Shown here piece after piece: positions 11,437 through 22,980 of a stretch of 64,000 bases of DNA (position 1 is its first letter; every line of letters begins with the position of its first letter). Source of the DNA: Cheiracanthium punctorium (Eukaryota > Arthropoda > Arachnida > Araneae > Cheiracanthiidae); assembly GCA_038373885.1 (NCBI GenBank), contig JAWZYV010012525.1, forward strand, positions 310,001-374,000, written 5' to 3'. The translations under genes and the position numbers were made by a program. Below the pieces are notes generated by a model, which made no database searches, was not told the origin of the DNA, and saw only the letters and a program-made list of their open reading frames with translations.

Positions 11437-11540
11437 ACGGCGATAGCAAGTTGGAGCTTGGCGGTCGCCAGGGAGGCTTGGCGCCAAGGTCTGTAGCGCT
11501 CGCACTTGGCGATCGCCAAGCTCCAGCGGCTATCGCCGTG
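11437..11540. repeat. GC-rich inverted repeat, ~33-bp arms
   Basis: The arm ACGGCGATAGC...GAGCTTGGCGGTCGCC pairs with GGCGATCGCCAAGCTC...GCTATCGCCGT at the right. The GGCGATCGCC motif echoes the GGCGA-rich arrays at 46915-47195 and near 14225-14500. It lies immediately beside the transposase fragment that starts at 11542. Confidence 0.65.
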
Positions 11541-11541
11541 T

Positions 11542-11883
11542 TTACATGAGGGGCACCGTCTTGTATGATTTTACCTTTTCCAGATTTTCGGCATCACTGT
11601 CTTCATGTTTTTCTTTTAAAAATTCACAAGTCAAAGCTTTTACATTAGCTTGTGAGCTGATTGCGACGTCGTCATCGATACTGACAAACGCAGTAATGTC
11701 ATTGACAGTGCACACTTTTTCGTCTGCGATTTGCAGCAAAGATTCTAATGGTTCAGGGTCTATCTTGTCTTCATCGCTGAGGATTTCTTCTGACTCTGCG
11801 TTTTCGATTAACCCTGCATGTCGGAAAAAATTTGGAACAGTTTGTGATGATACGGAACTCCAACTTTTATCTATGTAGTCCAT
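11542..11883 (-). pseudogene. Decayed Tigger transposase, acidic C-terminal region
   Basis: A 113-codon open frame is rich in Asp, Glu and Ser (for example EEILSDEDKIDPE). The Tigger at 4340-6038 has a similarly acidic stretch between its catalytic domain and its tail. The position between catalytic-domain remains (11977-12760) and the tail piece (9109-9200) fits. No active-site residues lie here. Assignment rests mainly on position and composition. Confidence 0.6.
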
Positions 11884-11976
11884 CTAAAACCGAAACTTGA
11901 AGCTTTTCCTTTCTATCCAATGCTTTTATAAGGTCTTTTACAAGCAATTTTTTGTACTGTCATTTGAATTCATGAA

Positions 11977-12760
11977 TTACCCCCTGATGTAAAGACACAC
12001 AGTGACATTTGGAGGAAGAAAAACAATTTCGATCGCTTTTATATTTTTGGGTCGATTGTGGGCAGTACAGTTATCGATAATGATGACAACATTTCTTTTC
12101 TGACGCAAAAACTGAGAATCCAGTTTGCGAATATGTCTTTCCCAAATCGTTGTAGTCATCCATGCATTGGAATTTGCATCGTATTCGACAGTCAGAGATT
12201 TAACATTTTTAAAACAGCGCGGCTTTTTGCTTTTGCCTATAACAAGTGGTTTAAGTTTCTCTCTACTCATGCTAGCCCCAAGCAGAACTGTCAGGTGTTT
12301 GCTTGCTTTCCCAGATGTGCACTTTTCACCCTTAAATGACAGAGTTTTATCAGGCAAAAGGCGGTAAAATAAACCTGTTTCATCAAGATTAAAAACATTT
12401 TATGCATCAAACTTAGATAAAATCTCCTTGAGAACACTGTTCTGCCAGTTTTCTATAGCACACTGTCAAGGGCAGCTGCTTCTCCACAAATCGATTTAAA
12501 AGAAAGGCAATGTCTGCCTTTGAAGCGTTCAAGCCAACCATTGCTGGCGCCGAAATCTTCAATGTTTAACTCCTTGGCAATTTCTATGGCTTTCTCTTTC
12601 AAAATCACTGCAGAAATTGGTACATTTTGCGATCTGGCATGTTTTAGCCATCGTTCCTGGCCTGTTTCCTGGTGTGCTTTTTTTTTTGAAGCAATGTACT
12701 GTATGAGATTGAACTTGTTTCGTTTAAAAGCTGTTTTGCTGACACGTAAAATAAAATGTT
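11977..12760 (-). pseudogene. Decayed Tigger transposase, DNA-binding and catalytic region
   Basis: Read on the minus strand, the order matches the Tigger at 4340-6038: a CENP-B-like block (ASNGWLERFKGRH), a first catalytic block (NVFNLDETGLF), the shared stretch VIGKSKKPRCFKNVKSL, a second catalytic block (VVIIIDNCTAH) and FLPPNVT. Frames change at least twice. In the third catalytic region the sequence reads SLHQGVIHEFK, where relatives have an Asp just before QG; that residue appears to be His and several nearby codons are missing. The gene is therefore dead. Its N-terminal end points towards the hAT insertion at 13149, with the remaining 5' end at 37642-38039. Confidence 0.85.
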
Positions 12761-13319
12761 AAGTTTTACAGAATTCGTGTCGTCTGCCTGTTTTCTAAGT
12801 CTTAGTTTAACGCATGGATTTTATTAACACACTATACGCTCTGTAAAAGCGGCCGTGGGTAAATTTCGTAATCGACCACCGACAACTCCCTCACAGCATC
12901 TACTCCGCAAGCCCATATCTAACCTCCTTCCTTCTCCTTTCTCCATCCTCCCAGACCACGTGACAGACACTTCAATAAAATGTAAAGCAGTGTAATTACA
13001 ATGTAAATTAGTGTAAGAGCGGCGTGGCAAAAGAGAACATACATCACAGCGAGAGAGGCCATGGCTGACGGGAAAGATAGGCTGCGGTGCTGACATTTTG
13101 TCACACACCTTTTTCCCTCGAAGAGTCACGCGACCTAGGGGGTGTGGCCAGTGCCGGATTAACAATATAGCAGAAGTAGCAAATGCTACGGGCCACGCGC
13201 CTTTCCTGAAAGTTTTCGTTCTCTCCCCCTCAAGATCTAGCTTTTTTAACATTTTCCAACAAGGTAGAAAATTGTTTAAGATTTCGGTTCGTCTATCCTT
13301 GATCTAACACGCGTAAATA

Positions 13320-15330
13320 TGCATCGATTTCTACAAAATTTATATATGTTATTCCTTATCAACAGTAGCACTCCCTTCTACAGGAGAACTCAAAATATTC
13401 CCAATACATTCCGCTGTATGGGAAGTTATTCTTTAAAGCATATCATCCTACTATATAGTTGCGCTGAACCCTTACTTCAAGATAAAACTTTTTTTCGCCA
13501 TTACTGCAAAAAGATTAGAAAGTCAAGGACAAAAAGCCTAATAACTTCTATACCGTTAGTAAGATCCGCTTGAAATTTTTCACAACTATGTAAAAAAAAA
13601 TATAGAAAACAATCGGTCAATTTTAAAAATCGGAAAATACACCTGTTCCCTCATTTTTAAGAGATTTTTCGATATTTTCAGCGCCATTTTGTTTCCGAGA
13701 GTCAAAAAAGGCGATTCATTTGCGTGACAAAATTACCTAATTCAAGTGAAAATACGTCATACAATTGGCGGATTCCAATACGTTTAAAATAATTTTTCCA
13801 GATTACACAGTTTATTATCTTTTTCACCACAAATAAATCGTCTGCTGAATATTCGAATGTTTGTGTACACAAAACGAAAGCTTTCGACTGCGAAAAGATT
13901 CTGCGCTTTTCCAGATGAGCATGAAATTCGATTTGTGTCTGTAATAAAAATTGAATATGAACTTATTTATTTTAGGGGGATGAAAATTAAATATATTGAA
14001 TGAAAGACATATTTTCGTAAAATGATTTTTCTAGCGCCCGTTGAAATTGCCTCCACAAAAGGCTTTGACTTCTGTATAAAGTTTTTCTGCGGGAGCACTC
14101 AAAATAATTTCAATACAATACGGTCAGTGGCAGTTTAGAGAGGCATCTATTCTAAGCATATAATACTATTCTGCAATACGATAAGCTAATAATCCAACGA
14201 CGATCGTGTGCCTCCCTCAAAACTTACGCCAAAAGCTGCCAATGTTGGCGACTTTTGCGCTAAATTGCCATGCGGAAAAAATGCTCTTGAAAAATGTGGC
14301 GAACTTGGCGATATTTTTATTATTTGGCGATAAATCGAAAAAGGTATTTACGTATTATCCCGGTGGTCATTAAAGCTAAACTATTTTTTTCCTCAAATTT
14401 GCTGCAAACTGTTGGCAATCGTATTCCGAGCCATCAATAATTTCATGTGTCCGGCATTTATCTTGGCGAAAAAGTTGCTCGTCTTGGCTGATCGCCGGGA
14501 TAATATGTATACATGGAAAAATGTCTAATGTGATTATATATTAAGGTATTACGATTTCTTTGGGAATTTTGAAGATTCGTTACTTGCACTCTAATTAAAC
14601 GATTTATTGTATTGTGTTTTGTTAAGGAATGGATAAGAGCTATCTGCCTAGGAATAGGAGGGGGTCTCCGACCGACGAAAATCCGTTAATGCATTAGAAC
14701 CCAAAATGGGTTAACGGATTTACACGGAACAAAATTGCAAACTTGATTCTTTAGATTGATTCTTCTTGATTCTTTAGCGCGTGAAAAATTAATTTTAGGC
14801 TGCTAACTCTCAAAAGAATAAGTTTCTTGCTCTCCGTGTTCGTCGGATACAGTTATGTTGTATTAAAGGAATATTTATACATTACCAGCTAACTAAGATG
14901 ATTTCGGTTATTAGTCTATTCAGATGTCCACCCATCCACCAGTGTTCTAACTGCTGTAGATATACATCGATTTGTGCGAAATTTATGTTGTTTTTTCTAT
15001 GTACAGTACCATGTACCTTATTGAAAATGGTGTAAGTAGCATTTATAGTTCTTTTACAGGCGAAAAAAATGCAATGTATTGCACTCGATGGGCATTCTTG
15101 AAAACGTATTTTAGAGATATTCGATTGTTTAAAGAAAACAAAGTTGGCATATATATTACTAAGGCTCTCAAAATAATGCTCTCCATTGAGAATAACGTCC
15201 GTATTATTTATTAATAGTTCTTCTACAGGAACACTCAAAAGAATTCCAATACATTACATTCTGTGGCATTTGAGAGACACTAGTACATTTCCAGCACAAG
15301 ACCATGAGTTAAAATTTTTATATTCTTCAG
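13320..15330 (+). repeat. Modular repeat region with ~180-bp units
   Basis: Units contain a block close to ACAGGAGAACTCAAAATATT, then CAATACATT and a CT(A/G)TGGGAA-like block, spaced irregularly because the copies are diverged. The part at 14085-14275, with GTGCCTCCCTCAAAACTTACGCC and TTGGCGACTTTTG, matches the right part of the unit at 46560-46740. The open frame at 14882 has no domain. A ~170-bp MITE is inserted at 14343. Confidence 0.55.
14343..14513. mobile_element. MITE, GGTACTTACGTATTATCCCGG family, copy 1
   Basis: The ends GGTATTTACGTATTATCCCGG and GCCGGGATAATATGTATAC are inverted repeats. The flanks TCGAAAAA and TGGAAAAA suggest an 8-bp duplication with one mismatch. Inner blocks TTGGCAATCGTATTC and TTGGCGAAAAAG, in reverse orientation, occur in the other copies (16270, 56320, 62322). 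Confidence 0.7.
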
Positions 15331-16269
15331 TTAAACATTAAAAAAATTAAAGGTCTTTTACAGGGTCTCATAAAATTGCATTTATAGTGATAATGCAGCA
15401 TTTTCTTATATACGAAACCTCGCCAGTTTTAAGGAAAATACATCGCAGATTTGGCGCAAAGATATTTTTGTATTGGAAAATATTTTATAATTTATGAGCT
15501 TGGCACGATTTATCTTTCTACATTGTTTAAGGCAACAGATAAATCTTGTAATTCTTTTTTTCTTTCGTTTTTTTTTTTTGTTGGATAAGACAATTTCTGA
15601 AGCTCTATATAGTGGAACTGTAAATGAGTTGTAGACAACTCATTGAAAGAATATATACACCCTAACTAATATTATAAATGCGAAAGTGAGTTTGTTTGTT
15701 TATGACGCTTTCACGCCTAAACCGCTGAATCGATTAGGATGCATTTTGGTTTAGATATAGAGGGGACCCTGGAGTTGGTTATAGGCTAATTAGAATTTTA
15801 GATTTTTAATTATTAATTAAAAACCGTTTTTACATTGCCATGGTTGGCGAGTTTCGCCCGTATCAAATGATTCATGTTTTGAGCTAACAAGAATGCTATT
15901 ACTTCAATAAATAAGCGCGCGTGCATCTGAAAAACATTAAATACCACGGAAATTAAGCCAGTTTTATGCCAAATCTATCTATCTGTAATAATAAAAATGC
16001 ATGTTCTCCAGACAAATCTACAGAAACCAGAGCTTTGAAAATTTGAGCATGATTGAGCCTATAACTTCGGTAAAGTGCACCCTAGGCTCAAAATTTTGAA
16101 ATTTTAACTACTTTTCAAACTGTTAATTAAAAGCCGTTTTATCGCTCGCACAAAATGATTTATGCTTTTGAAATAAAGCAGAAATTCTATTTGCAAAATC
16201 ACATGCATTTGAAAAACATGGAAATTATGTTGATTTACGCCAAATTAAAAAGCATAAGTAAAGAAAGAG

Positions 16270-16428
16270 GTACTTACGTATTATCCCGGCGGCCCGCAAG
16301 ACAAGCGATTTTTTGCCGAAATAAATGCCGGGCACATGAAATTATTAATGGTTTTGAATACGATTGGCAACCCATTTGATGATAAAACAGTTTGGCGGGA
16401 ATGACCGCTGGGATAATACGTAAGTACC
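16270..16428. mobile_element. MITE, GGTACTTACGTATTATCCCGG family, copy 2
   Basis: This is the best preserved copy. GGTACTTACGTATTATCCC at the left is matched by GGGATAATACGTAAGTACC at the right. The flanks AAGAAAGA (16262-16269) and AAGAAAAA (16429-16436) look like an 8-bp duplication with one mismatch. No coding capacity. Confidence 0.8.
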
Positions 16429-16794
16429 AAGAAAAATCCAGATATGTTTCTTAAAGTTCATAAATTTCCAAATCCTACCAATAATAAAAATGTGTACGTT
16501 TGTGTGTTTGGATGTTTTTGACTGAATCACACAAAAATGGTTGAACGGATTTGAAAAAATTTGTAATGAAAAAAGCTTATGCCCTGGATTAACATACAGG
16601 CAGCCTTTCAAGCATATAGCATAAATAATTCTTTTACAAAGACACTCAAAATAATTCTAATGCATTGCGCTCTATGGACATTTTGTAGCTACTAAACCGA
16701 TTCTAAAACTTTTTTCACTGATTAAAAGTTACATTATTCCTGAGTATCATTGTTTGTTTTTGGATTAAGACCGATTGACTGCACTAGGGTCCTA

Positions 16795-16950
16795 GGCCTA
16801 TATGGAAAATTCCTCTGTGGGGGATTTTCTAAGGGATCCTAGCCCGTATTTATGCGAGGTTTTTTTAGAAAACCACGGAAAACTGGGAGCGGCTAGGTCG
16901 ACAGGCGCGACCAGGGTTTGAATCTGGCTCCTCCCCTCTTGTAGTTTTGA
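16795..16950 (-). repeat. SINE copy, minus orientation
   Basis: Read on the minus strand the order is GATTCAAACCCTGG (box-B-like), GTCGACCTAGCCGCTCCC, AGTTTTCCGTGGTTTTC, CGCATAAATACGGGCTAGG and CCCTTAGAAAATCCCC. The order is the same as in the copies at 1900 and 39053. It is inside the Helitron at 15657-17596. Confidence 0.75.
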
Positions 16951-17607
16951 GAGCAGAACTTCTTAGACACTGGTGGCATCCTAAGTGTTATAGGCTACCT
17001 TTAATGCATATATCACAGATAGTTCTTTTACAGGGATGCTAATAAGAATTGCATTACGCTCTATGTGCATCTCTGTAAGTACTGAACCGATTCCTAAACT
17101 TTTTTTACTGATTGTAAGCTACACTATTCTTGAGTATTATAGGCTAAAATTCATGCATGTAGCATAAATAGTTCCTTTACAGGAACACTCAAAATAATTC
17201 TAATACATTACGCTCTCTGGGTATCTCTGTAACTACAGAACCGATTCTCAAACTTTTTCACTAATAGAAAGCTGCTCTATTCCTGATTAACATAGACTAA
17301 AATTCATGCATATAGCATAAATATTTCTTTTACAAAACAGTTCGCAAATACTGTCATAACTGTCTCTATTCGCCAAATGCCTGAAAAAAATCTAAATTTA
17401 GTAACTCTGTGCATGTTCTCTTATTTTAAATGAAGTATACTAACATGCATTGTACTTCATTTAAAACAAGTAAAAAGCAAATAATATTTAAATGCAGTTT
17501 CTTTTGTCGCAACAATATTTGTTATTCACACATGCTACATTTCTGTCGGGACCTAATTCTAAAGCCGACGCGGACGAAGTCGCGGGTAGCAGCTAGTACC
17601 TATATAT

Positions 17608-18197
17608 TGTTACAAAATTCACTCAAGAGCGATACGCTTGGGGTAGATAAATAGCAAGCTTTATTTATCACGATTCTATACACTAATTAAAACAATGTAC
17701 ACGGCCTGCTCAACACTTCCAGAGCAGTACAGGAAAAGTCAATAAAAACAATTAGCTCGGGCACGAGTATCAACAACAATCGCAAGTATCAATTTTCGCC
17801 TGATCGCGAAAACGAAAGCAGCTAGCTCAAACAGGTTCCGCTAGGTCAGTGAACCTCCGACTGGAAAGACAGAATGATCCCCCGCACGCTATTTATACCT
17901 AGGGGGAGGGGAGAGAAAGAACAGCCGCGCGCGCGCTCTACGTTTCTGGAGATTCCAGAAAATTCATTTGTGTTCTACGCTAATTTCTCGGCTTCTACCG
18001 CATATTTTGATGAGCAGCTGGTATCGTTAGCAACCTTACGATGCGGCCAATACACCTGGCCCCCCAAATTATTCAATTCTGAAGAAATTGTGCCATTAAT
18101 TTATAGTTTTCTAAATCTTTCGCGATCCTGGCGAAAAGGGATACTTTTTCACATATAATTAATATTATTTACACTATTTACAATAAAATTCATAACA
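17608..18197 (-). repeat. 3' LTR of the Gypsy element
   Basis: This is the downstream LTR in the element's own direction. It starts TGTTACAAAATTC and ends ATTCATAACA in window direction. It differs from the other LTR by about ten substitutions, including a change in the CGCGCG run near 17932. Confidence 0.95.
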
Positions 18198-18213
18198 TTG
18201 CCCCCTCCTTAAA
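18198..18213 (-). other. Polypurine tract of the Gypsy element
   Basis: The minus strand reads TTAAGGAGGGGGCAA directly before the 3' LTR. This is the expected plus-strand DNA primer site in reverse transcription. It overlaps the very end of the integrase reading frame. Confidence 0.8.
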
Positions 18214-19365
18214 GACTGCACGTCCCGGGCAGTGCAATCCTTAAGAAACGAGGAAGGTATTCACCATCGTAATGAAGCGCTAGACAATCGTAGTGCACCA
18301 TTTTGGGCTTACTTGATGGAGACTTCCGAATCCTAACCACGACGTCGTTTATGTGCTTTAACACAGTATACGGCCCTTCCCAACATGTTTGAAGTTTCGG
18401 GGAGAGTCCTTTCCGACGTTTAGGATTCCAGAACCATACTTGATCGCCTTCGGTGAATGTCCGCTGGGTTCCCTTGGCGTTATACCGGGTCTTCATACGC
18501 TCCGTTGCGATGTCGATCCTCTCTCTAGCAACAAACTGGTGAACGCCTTCTAACCGCACCTGCAAGTCGTCCAGATACTGCTCAGGTGAAGAAGGCGCGT
18601 CCGGCGGTCGCCCAAAGAGCAGGTCGCAGCTCCCGTCCGAACACAATTTGGTGCTGGAGTGTAGCCGGTACTTTCGTGAGTTGCGCTCCGGTACGCCAAA
18701 AGGCATAATGGTAATTTCTGATTCCAATCCTGCTGATTTCGGGATACAAACTGGGACAAGTGATTCAGGATGGTCTTATTAAACCGCTCCACCATCCCGT
18801 CAAATTGGGGGTGTAGAGGTGTAGTTCTGGTCTTCTCCATGCCAAGCATCTCACAAAGTCCTTTGAAGACCGCAGAGTTGAAATTTGTCCCCTGGTCAGA
18901 GTGAATGAGAAGGGGGACTCCAAATCGGTAGATCCAGTTTTGTAACAGGACTTCTGCTACGGTGGTCGCTTCCTGGTCAGGAATTGCGTAGGCTTCTGGC
19001 CACTTACTGAAATAATCCATGACAACGAGTATGTATTTGTTGCCATTGGACGTACGAGGCAAGGGCCTAAGTACATCGAGGGCGATTCTCTCGAATGGTG
19101 CTCCAACATTGTATTTCTGAAGTTTTCCGCGAGTGCGAGTCTTTGGTCCTTTACGGGAAGCACACGCATCGCAGGATCTGCACCACTTCTCTACGTCGGA
19201 TTTCAACTTATCCCAGAAGAATCGTTCTCGAACCTTATGAAGGGTCTTCATGATTTCGAAATGACCACCTGTTGGGCTGCTAGGCAGTTCCTCCAAAACA
19301 CTAGAGACTCTGAACGCGGCAATATCATTTGCCATCTGAAATTCTTTCCGTCGTCGCTTTCCCAC
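18209..19365 (-). pseudogene. Gypsy integrase, frameshifted
   Basis: In a live element this enzyme inserts the cDNA into the genome. The N-terminal zinc-binding region shows GGHFEIMKTLHKV followed by CRSCDAC. The catalytic core shows Asp in RIALDVL, Asp in IHSDQGTNF and Glu in MVERFNK, so the DDE residues are kept. A frame change near 18700 separates the core from the C-terminal part, which has EGDQVWFWNPKRRKG and a GPY/F-like EGPYTVLKHINDVVVRIR motif. The N-terminal frame overlaps the RNase H frame near 19300, where another indel joins them. The region from HHCC to GPY/F is otherwise complete. Confidence 0.92.
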
Positions 19366-21191
19366 TTACGAAAAAGTACTTCGTTTCTGAGATGTAGGGA
19401 ATCCCACATAGCCCAATATCTCTTCACTGCAGGACCATAGTGCGCCACGTCTTGCCACGTTGGTTTCCCGTTAGCCGCCGCCATCAGATCTATAATAGGT
19501 TTCAGGTCTTTATCCCCAATTTGGCTTTTGCGGACGTTTGCATCGCTCCAAGGGTCGTCATCCGATGTTGAAGGGTTCGTCGTTACTTGTCGGATGGCAG
19601 GTGTAGTAACTCCGTACTTCTCTTCTGCCTTAGTACAGTGCTTGCAGTCTTCAGGACAAGGTCTCCTAGAAAGAGCGTCCGCATTACCATGCGCAACCCC
19701 TTTTCGGTGTTGAATGTCCATGTCATATTCCTGCAAATGTTGGATCCACCTGGCTATTTGACCCTCCGGATGCTTGAAATTCAATAACCATGCCAATGAC
19801 GCATGATCAGTTCTGAGAAGGAACTTTCGGCCATACAGGTAGTGGTGGAAATGTTCGACGGCTTTCACGATAGCCAACAACTCCTTCCGCGTGACGCAAT
19901 AATTTCGCTCAGCTTTTGACAGACTTTTGCTGAAATATGCGATGACGCGTTCTTCCCCATCGATCTCTTGGGACAGTACAGCTCCGATTCCTTCTTTACT
20001 AGCATCCGTTTCTAAGATAAAGCTCTTCTCGACGTTCGGGTATGCCAGCACCGGTGCGGATGTTAATGCGTCTTTAACTGGTCGAACGCGTCGTCGCAAT
20101 CAGGAGTCCACACGAACTGCTGTTTTTCCTCGGTCAGTCTGTGAAGGGGCCTTGCGATCTTGGAAAAATTCTTCACGAACCTGCGGTAGTATGTGCAGAG
20201 TCCCAGAAAACTTCTTAGCTGGTGTACGTCCTCGAAGCGTGGCCAGCTCTGTACAGCTTGAGTCTTCTCTGGATCAGTGCTGACACCCTCGGATGAGATG
20301 ACATGTCCGAGATAGCTCACTTTCTGGCGAAATAACTTACATTTAGTCGGGCTCAATTTTAAACGAGCTTCCCGCAATCTCGTAAACACTTTCTTGATAT
20401 TTGACACATGCTCCGTGAAGTCTTTTCCAATAATGATTATATCATCTAAATACACGAGGCAAACATCGTAAGACAGTCTCCATGAACCGCTCGAACGTGG
20501 CCGGTGCGTTGCACAGACCGAAGGGCATGACTTTGAATTGCCACAACCCTTGTCCAGTCGTGAAGGCGGTCTTCTCACGGTCGTCTGGGTGGATCTCGAC
20601 CTGCCAATATCCGCTCTCCAGGGTCGAGAACCACTTGTTCCCGGACAGGATATCGAGCGTGTCGTCAATTCGGGGAAGGGGGTAACTATCCTTCTTCGTC
20701 ACTTCATTCAGCTTCCTGTAATCTACGCAAAATCTCGTGGAACCATCCTTTTTGCGGACTAAAACAATAGGAGAAGCCCATGGGCTGGAAGAAGGCTCAA
20801 TAACTTCGCTATCTTCCATATCCTTCAGCAATTTTTCAACCTCCTCTTGTTTCGCGATTGGAAGCATTCGGGCATGTTGCTTGATCAGGGGATGGTCTCC
20901 CGTGTCACTTCGATGCTGTGCGAGGTTTGTTCGTCCTACGTCTTTTGACGAAGAAGAGAACACATCTTGGAATTCTTGAATCAAACTCCTGGCGACCACT
21001 TGTTCCCGGACTCTCTGTTCCTCGTTGAGCTGAATGTCCCCGATAAGCTGTTCCATGAGATCCTCTACAGGTGCCACTGGAGTCTTATTGTCCTGTTGCT
21101 CGATGCTCGTTACGGCGGAGCACGTAGCGATTTCTTCTCCTTTCTTGATAACCCTCGTTCCGTCACTGATGTTGGCTAACCTCACAGGCAC
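19248..21191 (-). pseudogene. Gypsy reverse transcriptase and RNase H, motif A deletion
   Basis: This region copies element RNA into DNA and removes the RNA strand. The RT begins with a linker, then SPIVLVRKKDGSTRFCVDYR (fingers), MPFGLCNAPATFERFM (motif B) and VYLDD (motif C). Motif A reads WFSTLESGYWQ; relatives have STLDLxSGYWQ, so two codons including the first catalytic Asp are gone. RNase H shows ETDASKEGIGAVLS, AERNYCVTRKELLAIV and HGNADALSR. Frames change near 20470 (within RT) and near 20080 (before RNase H). The deletion lies between two CTGGA repeats, suggesting slippage. The protein could not polymerise even if the frame were continuous. Confidence 0.93.
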
Positions 21192-21837
21192 GATATCTTT
21201 GGAAACTTTCTATCAGTGTCGCTTCCACTAGCACTCCTTTCGGGAATTTCTCAGTCACGGGAAAATCGGTTATCCCGAAATTGAAACTGTTTCCGATCTC
21301 GGGGATACCTTCCGCCATGAACTCCGCTCGAGCTGGTATGATGATGTCTTCTCGAGCTAGGATCCGACACAAGTGGTGTTTCTCTGCATCCAGCCCGAAC
21401 AAAGGTACTTCCTCTCCTACAGCTTGGAGCTCCCTTTTCTTCAGGTTGAGGGTGATGTCATACTGCTTTAGGAAGTCCAGTCCTAGTATGCAAGGATTGG
21501 TGATGTCGGCGACATACACTTTGTGAGGGTAATTTTTAAACCCGAACGAGATGTTTACTTCGAGTTTTCCATGAACTGGGATATTGTCGCCGTTTGCAGT
21601 CTGCAGAGACACTGAAGGCGCCGTGTACAGAAGCTGCTTTCCCAGAAGTTTGGCAATGTTTGGCCGGATGATCGTTACGTTGGCTCCTGTGTCGACGATG
21701 AGACGGCAGGGGATTCTGTCAATTTCTCCTTCGACGAACAGTCCGTGGTCTCCTCCCTTCAGTGATGAAATTTGGTAGGAGCTTAAGGGGACATCTCCTT
21801 CGAACGACAACCTCCGCCCCGCGAGATCGCTGATCAT
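21163..21837 (-). pseudogene. Gypsy aspartic protease region
   Basis: The retroviral-type aspartic protease matures the polyprotein. The active-site motif LIVDTGANVTII lies at about residues 50-61 and the second conserved motif ILGLDFL near residue 118. Its ATG overlaps the gag stop codon by one base (TAATG), a plausible reinitiation or frameshift junction. The frame is lost near 21190: a one-base change shifts the linker SKDIVPVRLANIS into another frame that leads on to RT. The protease itself looks intact. Confidence 0.9.
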
Positions 21838-22935
21838 TAGTTTAACTGAGACGCCTCGGTTGTGGTTCCGCCCTGTTCGGGACAGTTCTTCCTAAGGTGC
21901 CCTTCTTTCTTACAGGCCCAACAGCTTAGTTTCACGTCCTTGTTTTTATATCGGGAAGAATCCTTCGACTTGAGAAGTCTCTCGAGCTCCCTGATCCTTT
22001 TCTCTAGGTCCTCTGTAGTTTCTCGGGCAACAGCGGTGCGAACCGGACGTCGGTCCCTACCGGAAGCTAGGTGGGCTGCTTCAATCATCATTGCGTGCAC
22101 CAGAGCACTTTTGAGATCTCTGCTGTCCAACAGTCTCGCCCTAGTTTGGACGTCAGGGTCCCGGATGGCATCCACAAAATACTCGAGCGCTAAGGTATCC
22201 CTGACGTCAGCTGGACAGTCCGGAAAGGCGATAAGGGAGAGCCGTTCGATCTCTGATGCCAGCTCCTGAAGAGATTCCCCCGATTTCTATCTCTTGGACT
22301 TCAACTGGGCTCTCGTGTAGTCCTTCAGGTGGTGATCGCCAAAACGGAGTTCCAGAGCGGTCGTCAGTGCAGTGAAATCCGCCCTCTTGTTCTCCGGAAC
22401 CGTCAGTAGGACGTCAGCCGTATCACCTCGGAGAGATGCTGCAGGTGGAAAGCTTTGGTGGCATCGTTCCATCCATTCGCCGCCGCAACCATGTCGAATT
22501 GCGTCTTATAAACGCTCCAATTGGCCTTCCCGTCAAAGGTGGAAGCCTTAACGACCGGCATTGGTATCGCTACGGGAGGAGTGATGTCGCTGCCGGATCC
22601 CAGCTCCATTTTCGGGGAGAACACAGAAGCATCCGTCACAACTACTCTTTCTTTCGTGACTCCCTCGGCTTCCAGTCTCTGCATTCTCTCTTCGATTCTT
22701 CAGATCGCAGCTGCAGTTGCCTCTTCCACTTCCGCAACTCTTGCCGACACTTTAGCGATCTCGGTCGACGTTAGTTGTTTTATTTCGGTTACTGCGGCAT
22801 TTACTTTGTCGATAGCTGCATTCGTCGATTCTTTAACGTCAACAATTGCAGCATTCGTCGATTCTTTAACGTCAGCGATGGCGGCATTCGTTGACTGACT
22901 CGACGCGGTAATAGCTTCTAGAATGTTCTTCCATC
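21837..22935 (-). pseudogene. Gypsy gag-like polyprotein, broken
   Basis: Gag forms the particle shell and binds RNA. The N-terminal part (about 22715-22925) is a predicted coiled coil with repeats of NAAIxDVKEST. A TGA follows, then a capsid-like block with FDGKANWSVYKTQFDMVA. A frame change near 22440 leads to ADVLLTVPENKRADFTAL, and an in-frame TAG occurs at about 22287. The C-terminal part has CWACKKEGHLRKNC, a CX2CX4HX4C zinc knuckle, and ends in TAA at 21837. No start ATG is in frame with the coiled coil, so the start is uncertain. Confidence 0.85.
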
Positions 22936-22960
22936 GCTCTTGTTACGGGCATTAACAACA

Positions 22961-22978
22961 ATCCCACTTCTGACACCA
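22961..22978 (-). other. Primer-binding site, tRNA-Leu type
   Basis: Two bases inside the 5' LTR the minus strand reads TGGTGTCAGAAGTGGGAT. This matches the complement of a tRNA-Leu(CAG) 3' end plus CCA in 17 of 18 bases, from memory of that tRNA. It marks where minus-strand DNA synthesis would begin. Confidence 0.75.
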
Positions 22979-22980
22979 GT

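Larger units (their letters stand above)
15657..17596 (+). mobile_element. Non-autonomous Helitron
   Basis: The left end CCCTAACTAATATTATAAAT, followed by GCGAAAGTGAG and ACGCTTTCACGCCTAAACCG, is the standard start of arthropod Helitrons; the first base pair of the usual TC appears mutated. The right end carries the hairpin GACGCGGACGAAGTCGCGGG and finishes CAGCTAG before a T. No Rep/helicase gene is present. The interior has degenerate ~180-bp units with TTTACAGGAACACTCAAAAT and CATTACGCTCT at about 16630, 17025 and 17175, a MITE at 16270 and a SINE at 16795. Confidence 0.75.

Noticed and set aside
11540..11560. Palindrome at 11437-11540 as a transcription terminator of the adjacent transposase remnant
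   Set aside because: Such terminators are bacterial; the setting is eukaryotic and the hairpin better fits a small inverted-repeat insertion.
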